Assembly: GCA_029204045.2 (NCBI GenBank)
Contig: JAQNDB010000285.1
Coordinates: 1-64,000 of the forward strand
From: Tillandsia leiboldiana
Taxonomy: Eukaryota; Streptophyta; Magnoliopsida; Poales; Bromeliaceae
Reading direction: 5' to 3'
Length of the DNA stretch: 64,000 bases
Part shown: one piece after another, positions 53,105 to 64,000 of the stretch
Layout: every line of letters begins with the position of its first letter
How positions within the stretch are numbered: position 1 is the stretch's first letter
Notes under the pieces: generated by a model
The model's input: the letters and a program-made list of their open reading frames with translations, nothing else
Database searches by the model: none
What the model was told of the DNA's origin: nothing
Position numbers and translations under genes: made by a program

Positions 53105-53600
53105 GGCATCGCGCGGAAGAGGGTCACGGACGGCACCGCACGGGCGCCGCGCGGCCACCGCGCGGACCCACAACCGTGCGGGTACCGCGCGGACGCCGTG
53201 CGGCTGCCGCGCGGGAGGCACACGCGCGGGCCCGCAACCTTGCGGGCACCGCGCGGGCGCCGTGCGACTGCCGCGCGGGCGGCCCCCGCGCGGGCCCGCA
53301 TCCATGCGGGCACCGCGCGGGCGCCGCACGGCTGCCGCGCGGGAGGCACCCGCGCGGGCCCGCAACCTTGCGGGCACCGCGCGGGTGGCCCCCGCGCGGG
53401 CCCGCATCCATGCGGGCACCGTGCGGGCGCCGCACGGCTGCCGCGCAGGAGGCACCCGCGCGGGCCCGCACCCGTGCGGGCACCGCGCGGGCGTCGCGCG
53501 GGCGGCACCCGCACGGACCCGCAACCGCGCGGGCGCCGTGCCGGGCCGCACCCGCGCGGCCGTCGCACGGGCAACCCGCGCGGGGCGCCGCGCCGCGAGG
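53105..53600 (+). repeat. 64-bp GC-rich minisatellite, D 5' LTR
   Basis: The phrase CGGGCCCGCA recurs at 53227, 53291, 53355, 53397 and 53461: spacing 64 except for one 42-bp partial unit. The 3' LTR copy (about 60195-60600) has fewer units. 64 is not divisible by three and ORFs occur in all frames, so it is not coding. Confidence 0.88.
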
Positions 53601-54050
53601 GCATCGTCCGCGGAGATACGCCGCGCGGTTCTGAACCGCGCGGGGCTCCGGCAGACGGCGACGGCGGCTCGGGAATTCCGTTTCGTCAACCGGACAATGT
53701 TGGACTTTTCCGTCAAAAAGAGTAAATTGGGTCTTGTGTTTTCGGATGTAAGTACACGCTTTTGACTATAGTTATCCTTGCGGACTTTCTTTAGGTCCAG
53801 ACGCGCAGCGGGGGTGCGCGAAAGATTCGGGTGTGCCGATCTCTCTCCAAATAGGTGGGTACGGTTGCTGTAAATACAACCAGTGCAGTAAGTGCATCTA
53901 TCGTCATTAAAGTGCTCTCAATTTATCTAACAAAGTAGATGGACAGTTTAACCTTTCGCATAATTGTGTTATTATCTAACAATTGAAGCGGCTGCGGTCG
54001 CAATGTTCATGACACGCCGATCTCGGCAAATCCGTTTTGGGATGCTGCAC

Positions 54051-54097
54051 GTACACAGGCGGATTGGCCTCCGCATGGGTGTACTTTTCCGGAAGAG
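54051..54097 (+). other. Conserved LTR hairpin and CCGGAA palindrome, element D
   Basis: GTACAC (54051-54056) pairs with GTGTAC (54079-54084), with an inner GCGG/CCGC stem, followed by CTTTTCCGGAAGAG (54084-54097). Relative to A, two stem pairs changed on both sides. A further GCCGA/TCGGC hairpin lies at 54016-54027. Confidence 0.7.
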
Positions 54098-54817
54098 TGG
54101 TCTTGTATGACCCGTGTTCCTCACAAAGGGGTGGGAGCCGTGAAGACCCCTTCGCGCCCGCTGGGAATAGCACACCAGCACCGTGGAAGGGGTTAAATGC
54201 ATCAAAAAAGTGTTTGCGCACGAGGGGAGACTTTGGTCTCTCCGATAAATAATCTGGGGTTGGTGCCCAATTAAATTGATAAATCTGGGGTTGGGGCCCA
54301 GCTTAATATGTGCAGGGTTTTAGCGAAATGGTTCCGGTGTTTCCGGTTTGCTCCTTATTCCTTATTATTGTTAGACATCTACTTTGTTTGTCACTGACAT
54401 TACCCACTCCGTGACAGGCGCTACGAGGGGCGTTAGCCGGGAGATTGTTGAGACTGCGTCGCGAGGGCCGTAGTCAGAACACTTAGTTATTATCATTATC
54501 TCATTTCTCTTACGCATTTTAGTTAATTTGCTTGTGAGTAGTAATGTTCGTGGACATGTATTACTTGGCACTGTGGATGAGTTGTACTTTTATAGTTTGG
54601 TTCTTTTGGTGATGTTTTCTTATGCGGCATGTTTTCATGATAAACCAAATGACTTCGAAAAGGTTTTCTCAAAACGAAGTGCCGTGTGGGCACGGGTTTT
54701 GCAATTGCTGGCTTTATCCTTTCTAAACATTGATGCCGCTTTAATATTCCGCTTGATGTTGAATGTCTATTGTATGGTTGATGGTTGGTTGTTGATGTAT
54801 GTTGTTGTAAATGAGAC

Positions 54818-54875
54818 GCCGTGCATATACAAAGGAGACTCTGTCCGCGGACAGGGAGAATTTTGTGTATGTGGC
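54818..54875 (+). other. Two-tier hairpin near D LTR end
   Basis: GCATATACAAA pairs with TTTGTGTATGT, two differences from A being absorbed as wobble pairs. The inner stem is the perfect palindrome CTGTCCGCGGACAG (54841-54854). The 3' LTR copy starts at 61825. Confidence 0.68.
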
Positions 54876-54988
54876 GATCTGGCACGCACCGGGGATGAGG
54901 TTTAATTTACCTTGTTAAGAAAAAAAAAAGATACACATGATTTTCCGCTTTGATAGCCTCAAAACCCCCGGGGGCGTGACAGATTAAA

Positions 54989-54999
54989 TGGTATCAGAG
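54989..54999 (+). other. Primer binding site, element D
   Basis: TGGTATCAGAG after the same spacer as in A. Confidence 0.92.
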
Positions 55000-55242
55000 A
55001 AAAACAACCATAACCATAGTAGACGTGATCCACATCCACAGTGTAGGGTACCACAAGCAAATTAGACATGAGATAACCAAGGTATAGGTGCGTAGTACGT
55101 GAGAGTACGGGGAAAAGGGGAACGTAATGTAGGTGTAATCGTAAGACAGGGTGTTAGGGTTATAACCTTAGGGTTAACGTGGTTTCTTTGTATTACAGCA
55201 GACAACGGCCAGGATCCGGCCACCGAGTGCTAACCATTCTCA

Positions 55243-56217
55243 ATGGACAGGATGGATTCCGTAGCTGCAGCCAACCGCATACTCCGCAACCAGCTACGCG
55301 ACATAGCGGGGCAAATGCTAACTCTCACAGAGCGCCTAGGCATACTGACTCAGGATTTTGAGGGTGTCGACCGCATCCGGCAAGACGCCAGGAACGGCGC
55401 CTATCGGGGAATGCCGCCGGCAGGATTCCCTACTTTTAATGAAGCGGTTATATTGGCCCAGCGGGCAGAGCAAGAACTGGCCGAGACACGCGCTCGGCAG
55501 AGTTATCCCTATCCCAGACCGGCAGAGAACCCTTTCCAGCAGGGCCCGGCACTCAAACGTCCGAGGACAGATAGAACCTTTGGAAAGGTAAGGAGAGGAG
55601 GATCCAAACCGCAGGGGAAGCCGTGTCCCATATGCAGTGGGGCGCATCAGGTGACTGACTGTCCATGGAGTCACGACCACTGCTACCGGTGTGGCAAGCC
55701 AGGACACGCACGCTTCGAGTGCCCACGGAAACCGGGCACCACCAGGCCTCCGGCACCGCGACCGGAGAGGACGGGGAAGACTGCTGCACCCGTTCCACGA
55801 GGGGGCCCCGCCCCGGAGGGCCAAGGAGGAAGACGACCGGAGAAAGCGCGGAAGGACGAACCGACACCAGCAAGGGACGCGAAACCACTTCAGGGACCGT
55901 GCGTAATCTGCAAGGGAGCTCACCCGGTGGCAGAAGGTACGTGGAGGTACCACTACTGCAATCAGTGCGGCTTACCGGACCACTCCCGTGCCTTCTGCCC
56001 TCAGAGGCCCACTTCCGCCGCCGCCGCGCCACCACAGCAGGAAGGACCAGAGAATGCCGCGGCCCCCGTTCAGCCAAAGGATTCGCCTGACGACCAGCAA
56101 TCTGCAGACTCCTCAGACGTCAAGTCCCTTCCCCAGCACGCCGTACGACGCTGGCCCAAGGGCTGTGGACGGGCTTCCTGGGACGCTTCAGTGGAGGACG
56201 CTACGTCCCAGACCTAG
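55243..56217 (+). CDS. gag: Element D gag-like protein, core mostly deleted, four knuckle sites
   Basis: 324 codons. Residues 1-45 match the N-terminal coiled-coil-like part of gag (NQLRDIAGQMLTLTERL). Directly after this comes the end of the gag core (FNEAVILAQRAEQELAE), so most of the retrotrans_gag domain is missing. Then come a basic stretch and two pairs of zinc-knuckle sites: CPICSGAHQVTDC with CYRCGKPGHARFEC, and CVICKGAHPVAEG with CNQCGLPDHSRAFC. A and B have one pair. The third site has lost its last Cys. The protein could bind nucleic acid but probably could not assemble a particle. It ends in a stop with no protease after it. Confidence 0.75.
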   Translation: MDRMDSVAAANRILRNQLRDIAGQMLTLTERLGILTQDFEGVDRIRQDARNGAYRGMPPAGFPTFNEAVILAQRAEQELAETRARQSYPYPRPAENPFQQGPALKRPRTDRTFGKVRRGGSKPQGKPCPICSGAHQVTDCPWSHDHCYRCGKPGHARFECPRKPGTTRPPAPRPERTGKTAAPVPRGGPAPEGQGGRRPEKARKDEPTPARDAKPLQGPCVICKGAHPVAEGTWRYHYCNQCGLPDHSRAFCPQRPTSAAAAPPQQEGPENAAAPVQPKDSPDDQQSADSSDVKSLPQHAVRRWPKGCGRASWDASVEDATSQT

Positions 56218-56526
56218 TGACGGCAGGTAAACTTTTGGTTTCACTTTTCCTTCTTAGATTAGGAGCACCGGTCACACCTTAGCCTGCTACCCCTATTAGA
56301 CGCTCTCTCTCTCGCTCCCTCTCTCTAGAATCCTTAAGTATTAGGCGAAGCCTCCCCCGGCCGATGTGCGCGGGCGAGCTTCGAAGCATAGGAGAACCTT
56401 GTGTACTCGGGGCCCGTTAAGGGCCATGCAAGGAATAAATAGGCTCCACCCTATGCCTTGCAGCCGAGAACCCAATGGGCCGATAGGTAGTTCAGGGCCG
56501 CTCCCCTGATAAGGATCAGCGGTCCC
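56218..56526 (+). other. Unassigned spacer replacing protease in element D
   Basis: About 310 bases between gag stop and RT, where A, B and C have protease and linker. It includes a CT-rich stretch (CTCTCTCTCTCGCTCCCTCTC) and GC-rich sequence with GCCCGTTAAGGGCC. I see no similarity to protease or to other parts of the window, and no sizeable ORF. Confidence 0.6.
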
Positions 56527-59436
56527 GTGGTAAGGGAATTTCTGGACGTATTTCCGGCAGAGCTCCCCGGAGCGCCGCCGGAACGAGAAGTCAACTTTCC
56601 CATTGAACTACTTCCCGGCACCAAACCCATCACCAAGGCACCGTACAGGATGGCCTTCGCGGAGTTGAAGGAACTCAAGGCACAGTTGGAGGACCTTTTG
56701 GATAAAGGCTTCATCAGACCTAGCGCGTCACCCTGGGGCGCGCCCGTCCTGTTTGTGAGAAAGAAGGACGGAAGTCTCCGGTTGTGCATCGACTACCGGG
56801 AGATAAATAAGGTCACCGTTAAGAACAAGTACCCCCTGCCAAGGATCGACGACCTCTTCGACCAACTACAGGGGGCGACGGTGTTTTCAAAGATTGACCT
56901 GCAGTCGGGCTATCATCAGGTCCAGGTCAAGGGGGAGGACATCCCCAAAACGGCTTTTCGGACTCGCTACGGTCATTACGAATTTACTGTAATGCCGTTC
57001 GGGCTCACGAATGCCCCGGCAGTGTTCATGGACATGATGAACAGGGTATCCAAACCCTTCCTGGATTTATTCGTGGTGGTCTTCATCGACGATATCCTCA
57101 TCTATTCCCGTACAGATGAGGAACATGAAGAACATCTGCGCACAGTCCTCCAGACCCTACGGGAACAGAAACTCTACGCCAAACTCAAAAAGTGTGAGTT
57201 CTGGCTCCGAGAGGTTGGCTTCTTGGGGCACGTAATCTCGGCGGCTGGGGTCGCAGTCGATCCGAAGAAGATAGATTCGGTGACGGACTGGTCCCAACCG
57301 ACGACGGTGACGGAGGTTCGAAGCTTTCTAGGATTAGCCGGGTACTACCGGCGCTTCGTGGAGGGTTTCTCCAAGATAGCCACCCCCTTAAACCGCTTGA
57401 CTAAAAAGGGGGAAAAGTTCATCTGGACGGACAAATGTCAGAGGAGCTTCGAGGAGCTCAAGGATAGATTGACGCGAGCTCCGATTCTCGCCCTGCCGGA
57501 ACCAGGGGAGGATTATGAAGTGTATTGCGATGCATCGCGAAACGGACTGGGTGGAGTGCTCATGCAACGGGGGAAGGTTATAGCCTATGCGTCAAGGCAG
57601 CTCAAAGAATACGAGCGAAACTGCCCCGTGCACGATTTGGAACTCGCAGCGGTTGTGTTCGTCCTCAAGCTTTGGAGACACTACCTGTATGGGGCACACT
57701 GCAATGTGTACACAGATCATAAAAGTCTTAAGTACCTTTTCACCCAAAAGGAGTTAAATTTGCGACAAAGACGGTGGCTCGAGCTATTGAAGGATTACGA
57801 TTTAACGATCCACTACCACCCGGGAAAGGCAAACGTGGTGGCCGACGCCCTGAGCCGTAAGGGTCAGGCCAAGAAGGCAGGGGTAAGTACCATCACCCAG
57901 CAAGATAGTCTGATTGCGGAATTTTCGCGATTAAGCCTAGAAGTAGTACCAGCGGGTACAGTCGAACAACTTCTGACACTGGTGGTCAGACCTACCCTGC
58001 TTGACAGAATTCTCGAGGGGCAGTCGACTGATGACCAACTCCAGCTGGTGCGAGGTAGAGTAACTACCGACCCAGAAGGTGATTTCACAGAAAACTCCGA
58101 CGGCACGGTACGATTTCGGGGACGAATCTGTGTGCCGGATCTACCGGAACTCAAAGAGGAGATCCTGCGGGAGGCGCATACAGCTCCATATACAGCGCAT
58201 CCCGGGGGAACGAAGATGTACAAGGACGTCAAACAGACCTTCTGGTGGCCCAAAATGAAGGGAGACGTGACTCGATTTGTGGCACACTGCCTGGTGTGCC
58301 AACGAGTGAAGGCCGAGCACCAGCGTCCAGCAGGAAAATTGCAACCCTTACCGGTGCCCGTGTGGAAGTGGGACATGATTACCATGGATTTTGTGACCGG
58401 GTTCCCGAGATCGTCACAGGGACACGATGCAATATGGGTAATCGTGGACCATCTGACGAAATCGGCCCACTTTCTGCCCATACACACGACGTGGGCGCGG
58501 GAACGACTGGCGCAAACCTACCTCAACGAGATAGTAAGGCTGCATGGGGTGCCGACGTCCATCACGTCGGACAGGGACACGCGATTTGTGTCAAACTTTT
58601 GGCAGAGCCTGCAGCGAGCAATGGGAACCAAGTTGCACTTCAGTACGGCTTTTCACCCGCAGACCGATGGACAATCAGAGCGGGTGATACAAATTGTGGA
58701 GGACATGCTTCGGGCATGCGTTTTAGACCTGGGCGAAGGATGGGCACGGTGCTTGCCCCTAGTGGAATTTGCCTACAATAATAGTTACCAGGCCAGCATT
58801 CAGATGGCACCATACGAGGCCCTGTACGGGCGCCGCTGTCGGTCTCCAATATGCTGGGACGACCTGGGTGAGCGTAAGTTTCTGGGCCCAGATTTGGTGG
58901 AGGAGACCGAAGCAAAAGTGCGATTGATTAGACAAAGGCTACTAACCGCCCAGAGCAGAGAGAAAAGCTACGCGGAACACAGACGTCGAGACTTAGAGTT
59001 CATGGTGGGTGAGCATGCATTACTCTGAGTTTCGCCCTCCAAGGGGAACCGACGCTTCGGCATAAAGGGAAAGTTAAGCCCGAGGTACGTAGGACCGTTC
59101 GAGATCCTAGAACGCATAGGACCGGTGGCGTACCGATTAGCCCTGCCGCCGAATCTCGAACGAGTCCATAACGTATTCCATGTCTCAATGCTCCGGAAAT
59201 ACTTAGCTGACCCCTCTCATGCCTTGGATGCCTCCACCATCGAGTTGCGAGAGGATTTAAGCGTCGAGGAGACGCCGGTGCGGATTTTGGCAAGAGAGGA
59301 CAAGAAGTTGCGCAATCGAACTATCCCCTATGTGAAGGTCCAGTGGAGCAACCACGAAGAGCGCGAGGCGACGTGGGAACTGGAATCGAAAATGAGGGAA
59401 TGTTTTCCCGAATTGATTAGTGGGGTTTGTATTTAA
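56527..59436 (+). pseudogene. pol: Element D RT, RNase H, integrase, chromodomain with one stop
   Basis: Homology to A begins just upstream of the first ATG, at PVVREF. RT (FIDD), RNase H (YCDAS), integrase (HHCC; D, D, E in MDFVTGFP, TSDRDTRF and TDGQSERV) are complete for 833 codons. An in-frame TGA at 59026-59028 stands where A has Arg (CGG) and B has Arg, probably from CGA. Beyond it the frame is open through GPF (VGPFEIL) and the chromodomain to 59436. Translation would stop before the GPF and chromodomain region, so any integrase made would lack the targeting part. Confidence 0.88.
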
Positions 59437-59453
59437 GTTTCGGGATGAAACTT
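59435..59453 (+). other. Hairpin overlapping D pol stop codon
   Basis: AAGTTTC/GAAACTT around GGGAT. The outer AA/TT pairs replace the GA/TC pairs of A and B, and the stem again overlaps the stop codon (TAA, 59434-59436). Confidence 0.7.
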
Positions 59454-59471
59454 TTTATAAAGTGTGAGTGT

Positions 59472-61988
59472 TGTAGTGATCCGGCCTTTCGGGGTATTTT
59501 TGACTTACGTGTAGTCATTTAAGCCTTTAAGTGAAATAGAATTATTCAATTCTTGAAGTTGGCCATGGTGGGACGCTAGTATTTTTCCGCGATTGTGCGC
59601 GGAAAAAGAAAGCCGACGGCGCGATCGGATCTGAAATCCGATATCGGGAACCCCCTGAACGGGATTCAAAGTGATACGGTAATTAGTCGTGCATCGGAAT
59701 CCGTGCTAAATATCTTGCACCCGTTAGAGATAAGGTGGTTTATCTCGTGGGGGATAATTAATTAGTTAATTAATTATCCCAGACGGAAAATTAATTAATT
59801 CTCTTACGTACGAATTAAAGAGGAATTAATTAAAGGTAAAGTACGACTATATAAGGGATCCCGATTATCGGAAAGGAAAAGAAAAGAAAATAAAAACCCT
59901 AATCGGAGAGAAGGGAAAAAGGAAAAGACGGAACCCTAGCCGGAAGAAAGGGAAAGGAGAAAGAGAAGGAGCCCGATCTTCCCGGACGCCGAACCGAAGA
60001 CAAGAACGCGACCGGACAACCTTCCCGTCAATCTTCGGTTAGTAAAATAATTTATTTAAATTATTTGGGATTTTGTTCGTTGTCTCTTTCGTTGAGTTCT
60101 TGGTTTCTTGTTTTCTCCGTCGTATCCGTCACCGTCGCCGACATCGTCTTCTTGAAAAGGCGCGGAACGGACGGCGGAGGCGCGCGGTGCCGCTAGGGCA
60201 TCGCTCGGAGGAGGGTCACGGACGGCACCGCACGGGCGCCGCGTGGCCACCGCGCGGACCCGCAACCGTGCGGGTACCGCGTGGACGCCGCACGGCTGCC
60301 GCGCGGGAGGCACCCGCGCGGGCCCGCAACCTTGCGGGCACCGTGCGGGCGCCGTGCGGCTGCCGCGCGGGCGGCCCCCGCGCGGGCCCGCATCCATGCG
60401 GGCACCGCGCGAGCGCCGCACGGCTGCGCGCGGGAGGCACCCGCGCGGGCCCGCAACCTTGCGGGCACCGCGCGGGCGCCGCGCGGCTGCCGCGCGGGCG
60501 GCACCCGCACGGACCCGCAACCGCGCGGGCGCCGTGCCGGGCCGCACCCGCGCGGGAACCGTGCGGCCGTCGCCCGGGCAACCCGCGCGGGGCGCCGCGC
60601 CGCGAGGGCATCGTCCGCGGAGATACGCCGCGCGGTTCTGAACCGCGCGGGGCTCCGGCAGACGGCGACGGCGGCTCGGGAATTCCGTTTCGTCAACCGG
60701 ACAATGTTGGACTTTTCCGTCAAAAAGAGTAAATTGGGTCTTGTGTTTTCGGATGTAAGTACACGCTTTTGACTATAGTTATCCTTGCGGACTTTCTTTA
60801 GGTCCAGACGCGCAGCGGGGGTGCGCGAAAGATTCGGGCGTGCCGATCTCTCTCCAAATAGGTGGGTACGGTTGCTGTAAATACAACCAGTGCAGTAAGT
60901 GCATCTATCGTCATTAAAGTGCTCTCAATTTATCTAACAAAGTAGATGGACAGTTTAACCTTTCGCATAATTGTTTTATTATCTAACAATTGAAGCGGCT
61001 GCGGTCGCAATGTTCATGACACGCCGATCTCGGCAAATCCGTTTTGGGATGCTGCACGTACACAGGCGGATTGGCCTCCGCATGGGTGTACTTTTCCGTA
61101 AGAGTGGTCTTGTATGACCCGTGTTCCTCACAAAGGGGTGGGAGCCGTGAGGACCCCTTCGCGCCCGCTGGGAATAGCACACCAGCACCGTGGAAGGGGT
61201 TAAATGCATCAAAGAAGTGTTTGCGCACGAGGGGAGACTTTGGTCTCTCCGATAAATAATCTGGGGTTGGTGCCCAATTAAATTGATAAATCTGGGGTTG
61301 GGGCCCAGCTTAATATGTGCAGGGTTTTAGCGAAATGGTTCCGGTGTTTCCGGTTTGCTCCTTATTCCTTATTGTTGTTAGACATCTACTTTGTTTGTCA
61401 CTGACATTACCCACTCCGTGACAGGCGCTACGAGGGGAGTTAGCCGGGAGATTGTTGAGACTGCGTCGCGAGGGCCGTAGTCAGAACACTTAGTTATTAT
61501 CATTATGTCATTTCTCTTACGCATTTTAGTTAATTTGCTTGTGAGTAGTAATGTTCGTGGACATGTATTACTTGGCACTGTGGATGAGTTGTACTTTTAT
61601 AGTTTTGTTCTTTTGGTGATGTTTTCTTATGCGGCATGTTTTCATGATAAACCAAATGACTTCGAAAAGGTTTTCTCAAAACGAAGTGCCGTGTGGGCAC
61701 GGGTTTTGCAATTGCTGGCTTTATCCTTTCTAAACATTGATGCCGCTTTAATATTCCGCTTGATGTTGAATGTCTATTGTATGGTTGATGGTTGGTGGTT
61801 GATGTATGTTGTTGTAAATGAGACGCCGTGCATATACAAAGGAGACTCTGTCCGCGGACAGGGAGAATTTTGTGTATGTGGCGGTCTGGCACGCATCGGG
61901 GATGAGGTTTAATTTACCTTGTTAAGAAAAAAAAAAGATACACACGATTTTCCGCTTTGATAGACTCAAAACCCCCGGGGGCGTGACA
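59472..61988 (+). repeat. Element D 3' LTR
   Basis: Complete and colinear with the 5' LTR; the difference of 85 bp is mainly in the minisatellite. A weak purine tract (AAAGTGTGAGTG) precedes it. Confidence 0.93.
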
Positions 61989-61993
61989 CGGAA

Positions 61994-64000
61994 TATTAAA
62001 GCGGCATCAGTGTTTAGAAAGGATAAAGCCAGCGGTTGCAAAACCAGTGCCCACACGGCACTTCGTTTTGAGAAAACCTTTTCGAAGTCATTTGGTTTAT
62101 CATGAAAACGTGCCGCATAAGAAAACATCACCAAAAGAACCGAAATATAAAAGTACACCTTATCCACAGCGCTAAGTAATACATGTCCACGAATATTACG
62201 ACCCCCAAGCAAATTAACTAAATTAAGCGTAAGAGAAATGAGATAATAAAAACCAAGTGTTCTGACTACGGCCCTCGCGACGCAGTCTCACCGCCCTCCC
62301 GGCTAACGCACCTCGTAACACCTGTCACGGAGTGGGTAATGTCAGTGACAAACAAAGTAGATGTCTATTATCAATAAGGAATAAGAAGCAAACCGAATAC
62401 ACCGGAACCATTTCGCTAAAACCCTGCACATATTAAGCTGGGCCCCAACCCCAGATTTATCAATTAAATTGGGCACCAACCCCAGATTATTTGTCGGAGA
62501 GACTAAAGTCTCCCCTCGTGCGCAAACACCTCTTTGATGCATTTAACCCCTTCACGGTGCTGGTGTGCTATTCCCAGCGGGCGCGAAGGGGTCCTCACGG
62601 CTCCCACCCCTTTGTGAGGAACACGGGTCATAAGAGACCACTCTTCCGGAAAAGTACACCCATGCGGAGGCCAATCCGTCTGTGTACGTGCAGCATCCGA
62701 AAACGGATTTGCCGAGATCGGCGTGTCATGAGCACCGCGATCGTAGCCGCTTCAATTGTTAGATAAAAACACAATTATGCGAAAGGTTAAACTGTCCATC
62801 TACTTTGTTAGATAAATTAAGAGCACTTTAATGGCGATAGATGCACTTACTGCACTTGTTGCACTTATCGCAACCGTACCCACCTATTTGAAGAGAAATC
62901 GGAACACCTGAATCCTTCGCGCACCCCCGCTGCACACTTGGACCTAAAGAAAGTCCGCAAGGATAACTATAGTCAAAAACGTGTACTAACATCCGAAAAC
63001 AAAAGACCCAATTTACTCTTTTTGACGGAAAAGTCCAACACCGTCCGGGTTGACGATACGGAATTCCCGCGCCGCCGTCGTCGTCCGCCGGAGCCCCGTG
63101 CGGTTCGGAACCGCGCTGCGTGTCTCCGCGGCGACGCCCTCGCGGCGCGGTGCCCGCGCGGGTGTTGCCCGTGCGGCGGCCGCGCGGTGCCCGCTCGGGT
63201 GTTGCCCGTGCGGCGGCCGCGCGGTGCCCGCCCCGCACGGCGCCCGCGCGGTTGCGGGTCCGCGCGGGTGCCGCCCACGCGGCAGCCGCGCGGCGCCCGC
63301 GCGGTGCCCGCACGGTCGCGGGCTCGCGCGGGTGCCGCCCACGCGGTTGCGGGCCCGCGCGGCAGCCGCGCGGGTGCGGCCCCGCACGGCGCCCGCGCGG
63401 TTGCGGGTCCGCGCGGGTGCCGCCCGCGCGGCAGCCGCGCGGCGCCCGCGCGGTGCCCGCACGGTTGCGGGCCCGCGCGGGTGCCGCCCGCGCGGTTGCG
63501 AGCCTGCGCGGCAGCCGCGCGGCGCCCGCGCGGTGCCCGCACGGTTGCGGGTCCGCGCGGGTGCCGCCCGTGCGGCAGCCGCGCGGCGCCCATGCGGTGC
63601 CCGCGCGGTTGCGGGTCCGCATGGGTGCCGTCCATGGCTCTCCTCTGCACGATGCCCTAGCGGCACCGCGTGCCTCCGCCGTCCGTTCCGTGCCGTAGCA
63701 TGATGATGACGACTGCGACGGTGACGGATACGACGGAGAAAGCAAGAACTCAAACAAAAGAGACGACGGAAAAATCCCAAATAAATTATAACAATTATTT
63801 TACTAACCGAAGATCGACGGGAAGGTTGTCCGGTTGCGTTCTTGCCTTCGGTTCGGTGTCCGGGAAGATCGGGCCCCTTCTCCTTCTCCTTTCCCTTTCT
63901 TCCGGCTAGGGTTCCGTCTTTTCTTTTCTTTTTTCTCTTCTCACCGATTAGGGTTTTTATTTCTTTCTTTTCTTTTCTTTTCTTTCCGATAATCGGGATC
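61994..64000 (-). repeat. Element E LTR, continuation to window end
   Basis: It resumes the LTR of 52142-52379 after the second CGGAA. It contains the inverted hairpin region (about 62640-62700), minisatellite (about 63105-63640) and leader, ending inside the segment equivalent to the region around D's TATA box. About 385 further bases of LTR and the rest of E lie outside the window. Confidence 0.88.

Larger units (their letters stand above)
52380..54981 (+). repeat. Element D 5' LTR
   Basis: Starts TGTAGTGATCC, ends CCCCCGGGGGCGTGACA. It has a TATA box, a GA-rich leader with AAACCCTA-like motifs, donor CTTCG/GTTAGT (52946), a 64-bp minisatellite and conserved hairpins. Confidence 0.93.
52946..55198 (+). 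other. Putative leader intron of element D
   Basis: Donor CTTCG/GTTAGT followed by an AT-rich run; acceptor TTTGTATTACAG (55198) shortly before the ATG at 55243. Same layout as in A and B. Confidence 0.42.
52380..61988 (+). mobile_element. Element D: Tekay-type, complete LTRs, probably non-autonomous
   Basis: LTRs 52380-54981 (2,602 bp) and 59472-61988 (2,517 bp), closely similar apart from minisatellite length; target duplication CGGAA (52375-52379, 61989-61993). Primer site, short gag-like ORF, RT-RNase H-integrase-chromodomain and 3' LTR are present, but most of the gag core and the protease are missing. It inserted into an LTR of its own family (E). Confidence 0.92.

Noticed and set aside
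52964..53765. Overlapping long ORFs in all frames of the D/E minisatellite, also at 1-532, 60056-60772 and 62828-63757
   Set aside because: Ala/Arg/Pro-rich translations on both strands arise because GC-rich repeats lack stop codons; the 64-bp period changes frame at each unit.
53745..53792. GTAAGT...TTTAG in the D LTR as a small intron
   Set aside because: About 48 bases, below the usual plant minimum, and without a counterpart in A or B.

Overview
The window is plant nuclear DNA made wholly of nested LTR retrotransposons. I recognise no host gene, tRNA or rRNA gene, CRISPR array or bacterial signal. The evidence for a flowering plant is: Ty3/Gypsy polyproteins of the Tekay/Del chromovirus type (very long LTRs, gag-PR-RT-RH-IN order, C-terminal chromodomain), Ty1/Copia polyproteins of the Sirevirus type (two-knuckle gag, extra ORF after pol, several polypurine tracts), and initiator-Met tRNA primer sites. 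The species cannot be read from the sequence; a large, heterochromatin-rich genome is likely.

Layout, left to right. 1-489 is a GC-rich piece of a minus-strand LTR of the D/E family. It is interrupted by element A (Tekay, plus; 490-10236), whose 3' LTR is cut at 10236 by element B (Tekay, minus; 10237-32188). B is split by Sirevirus copy 1 (minus; 12752-24838; TSD GACTC). To the right of B lies a fragment of an A-like LTR (A', 32189-33514), cut by element C (Tekay, minus; 33515-52141). C is split by Sirevirus copy 2 (minus; 39356-50744; TSD AACCA) and cut inside gag by the LTR of element E (minus; 52142-52379 and 61994 to the window end). E's LTR is itself split by element D (Tekay, plus; 52380-61988; TSD CGGAA).

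Coding state. Sirevirus copy 1 has a complete 1,705-codon gag-pol and two LTRs of equal length that look identical, so it is a very recent insertion. Copy 2 has one nonsense codon in pol but an intact 470-codon ORF downstream of pol. A keeps a 1,102-codon pol ORF but has a frameshifted gag/protease. B and C are decayed. D lacks most of the gag core and all of protease and is probably non-autonomous.

The most interesting content is non-coding. (1) Each Sirevirus LTR carries eight consecutive mini-hairpins downstream of the TATA box. All have the same six-base loop (AATCCA on the plus strand, UGGAUU in element RNA), while the stems differ and mostly remain complementary. (2) The GATCCGGATC palindrome array upstream of the LTR TATA box recurs inside both Sireviruses, ahead of the extra ORF, followed by a TATA-like box and a conserved donor/acceptor pair; this suggests an internal promoter and a spliced transcript for that ORF. 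(3) The Tekay LTRs share folded leader elements whose stems change in compensating ways between families, a hairpin at or near the pol stop codon, GC-rich minisatellites of unrelated periods, and a putative intron of about 2-2.4 kb from a donor inside the LTR to an acceptor just before the gag start.
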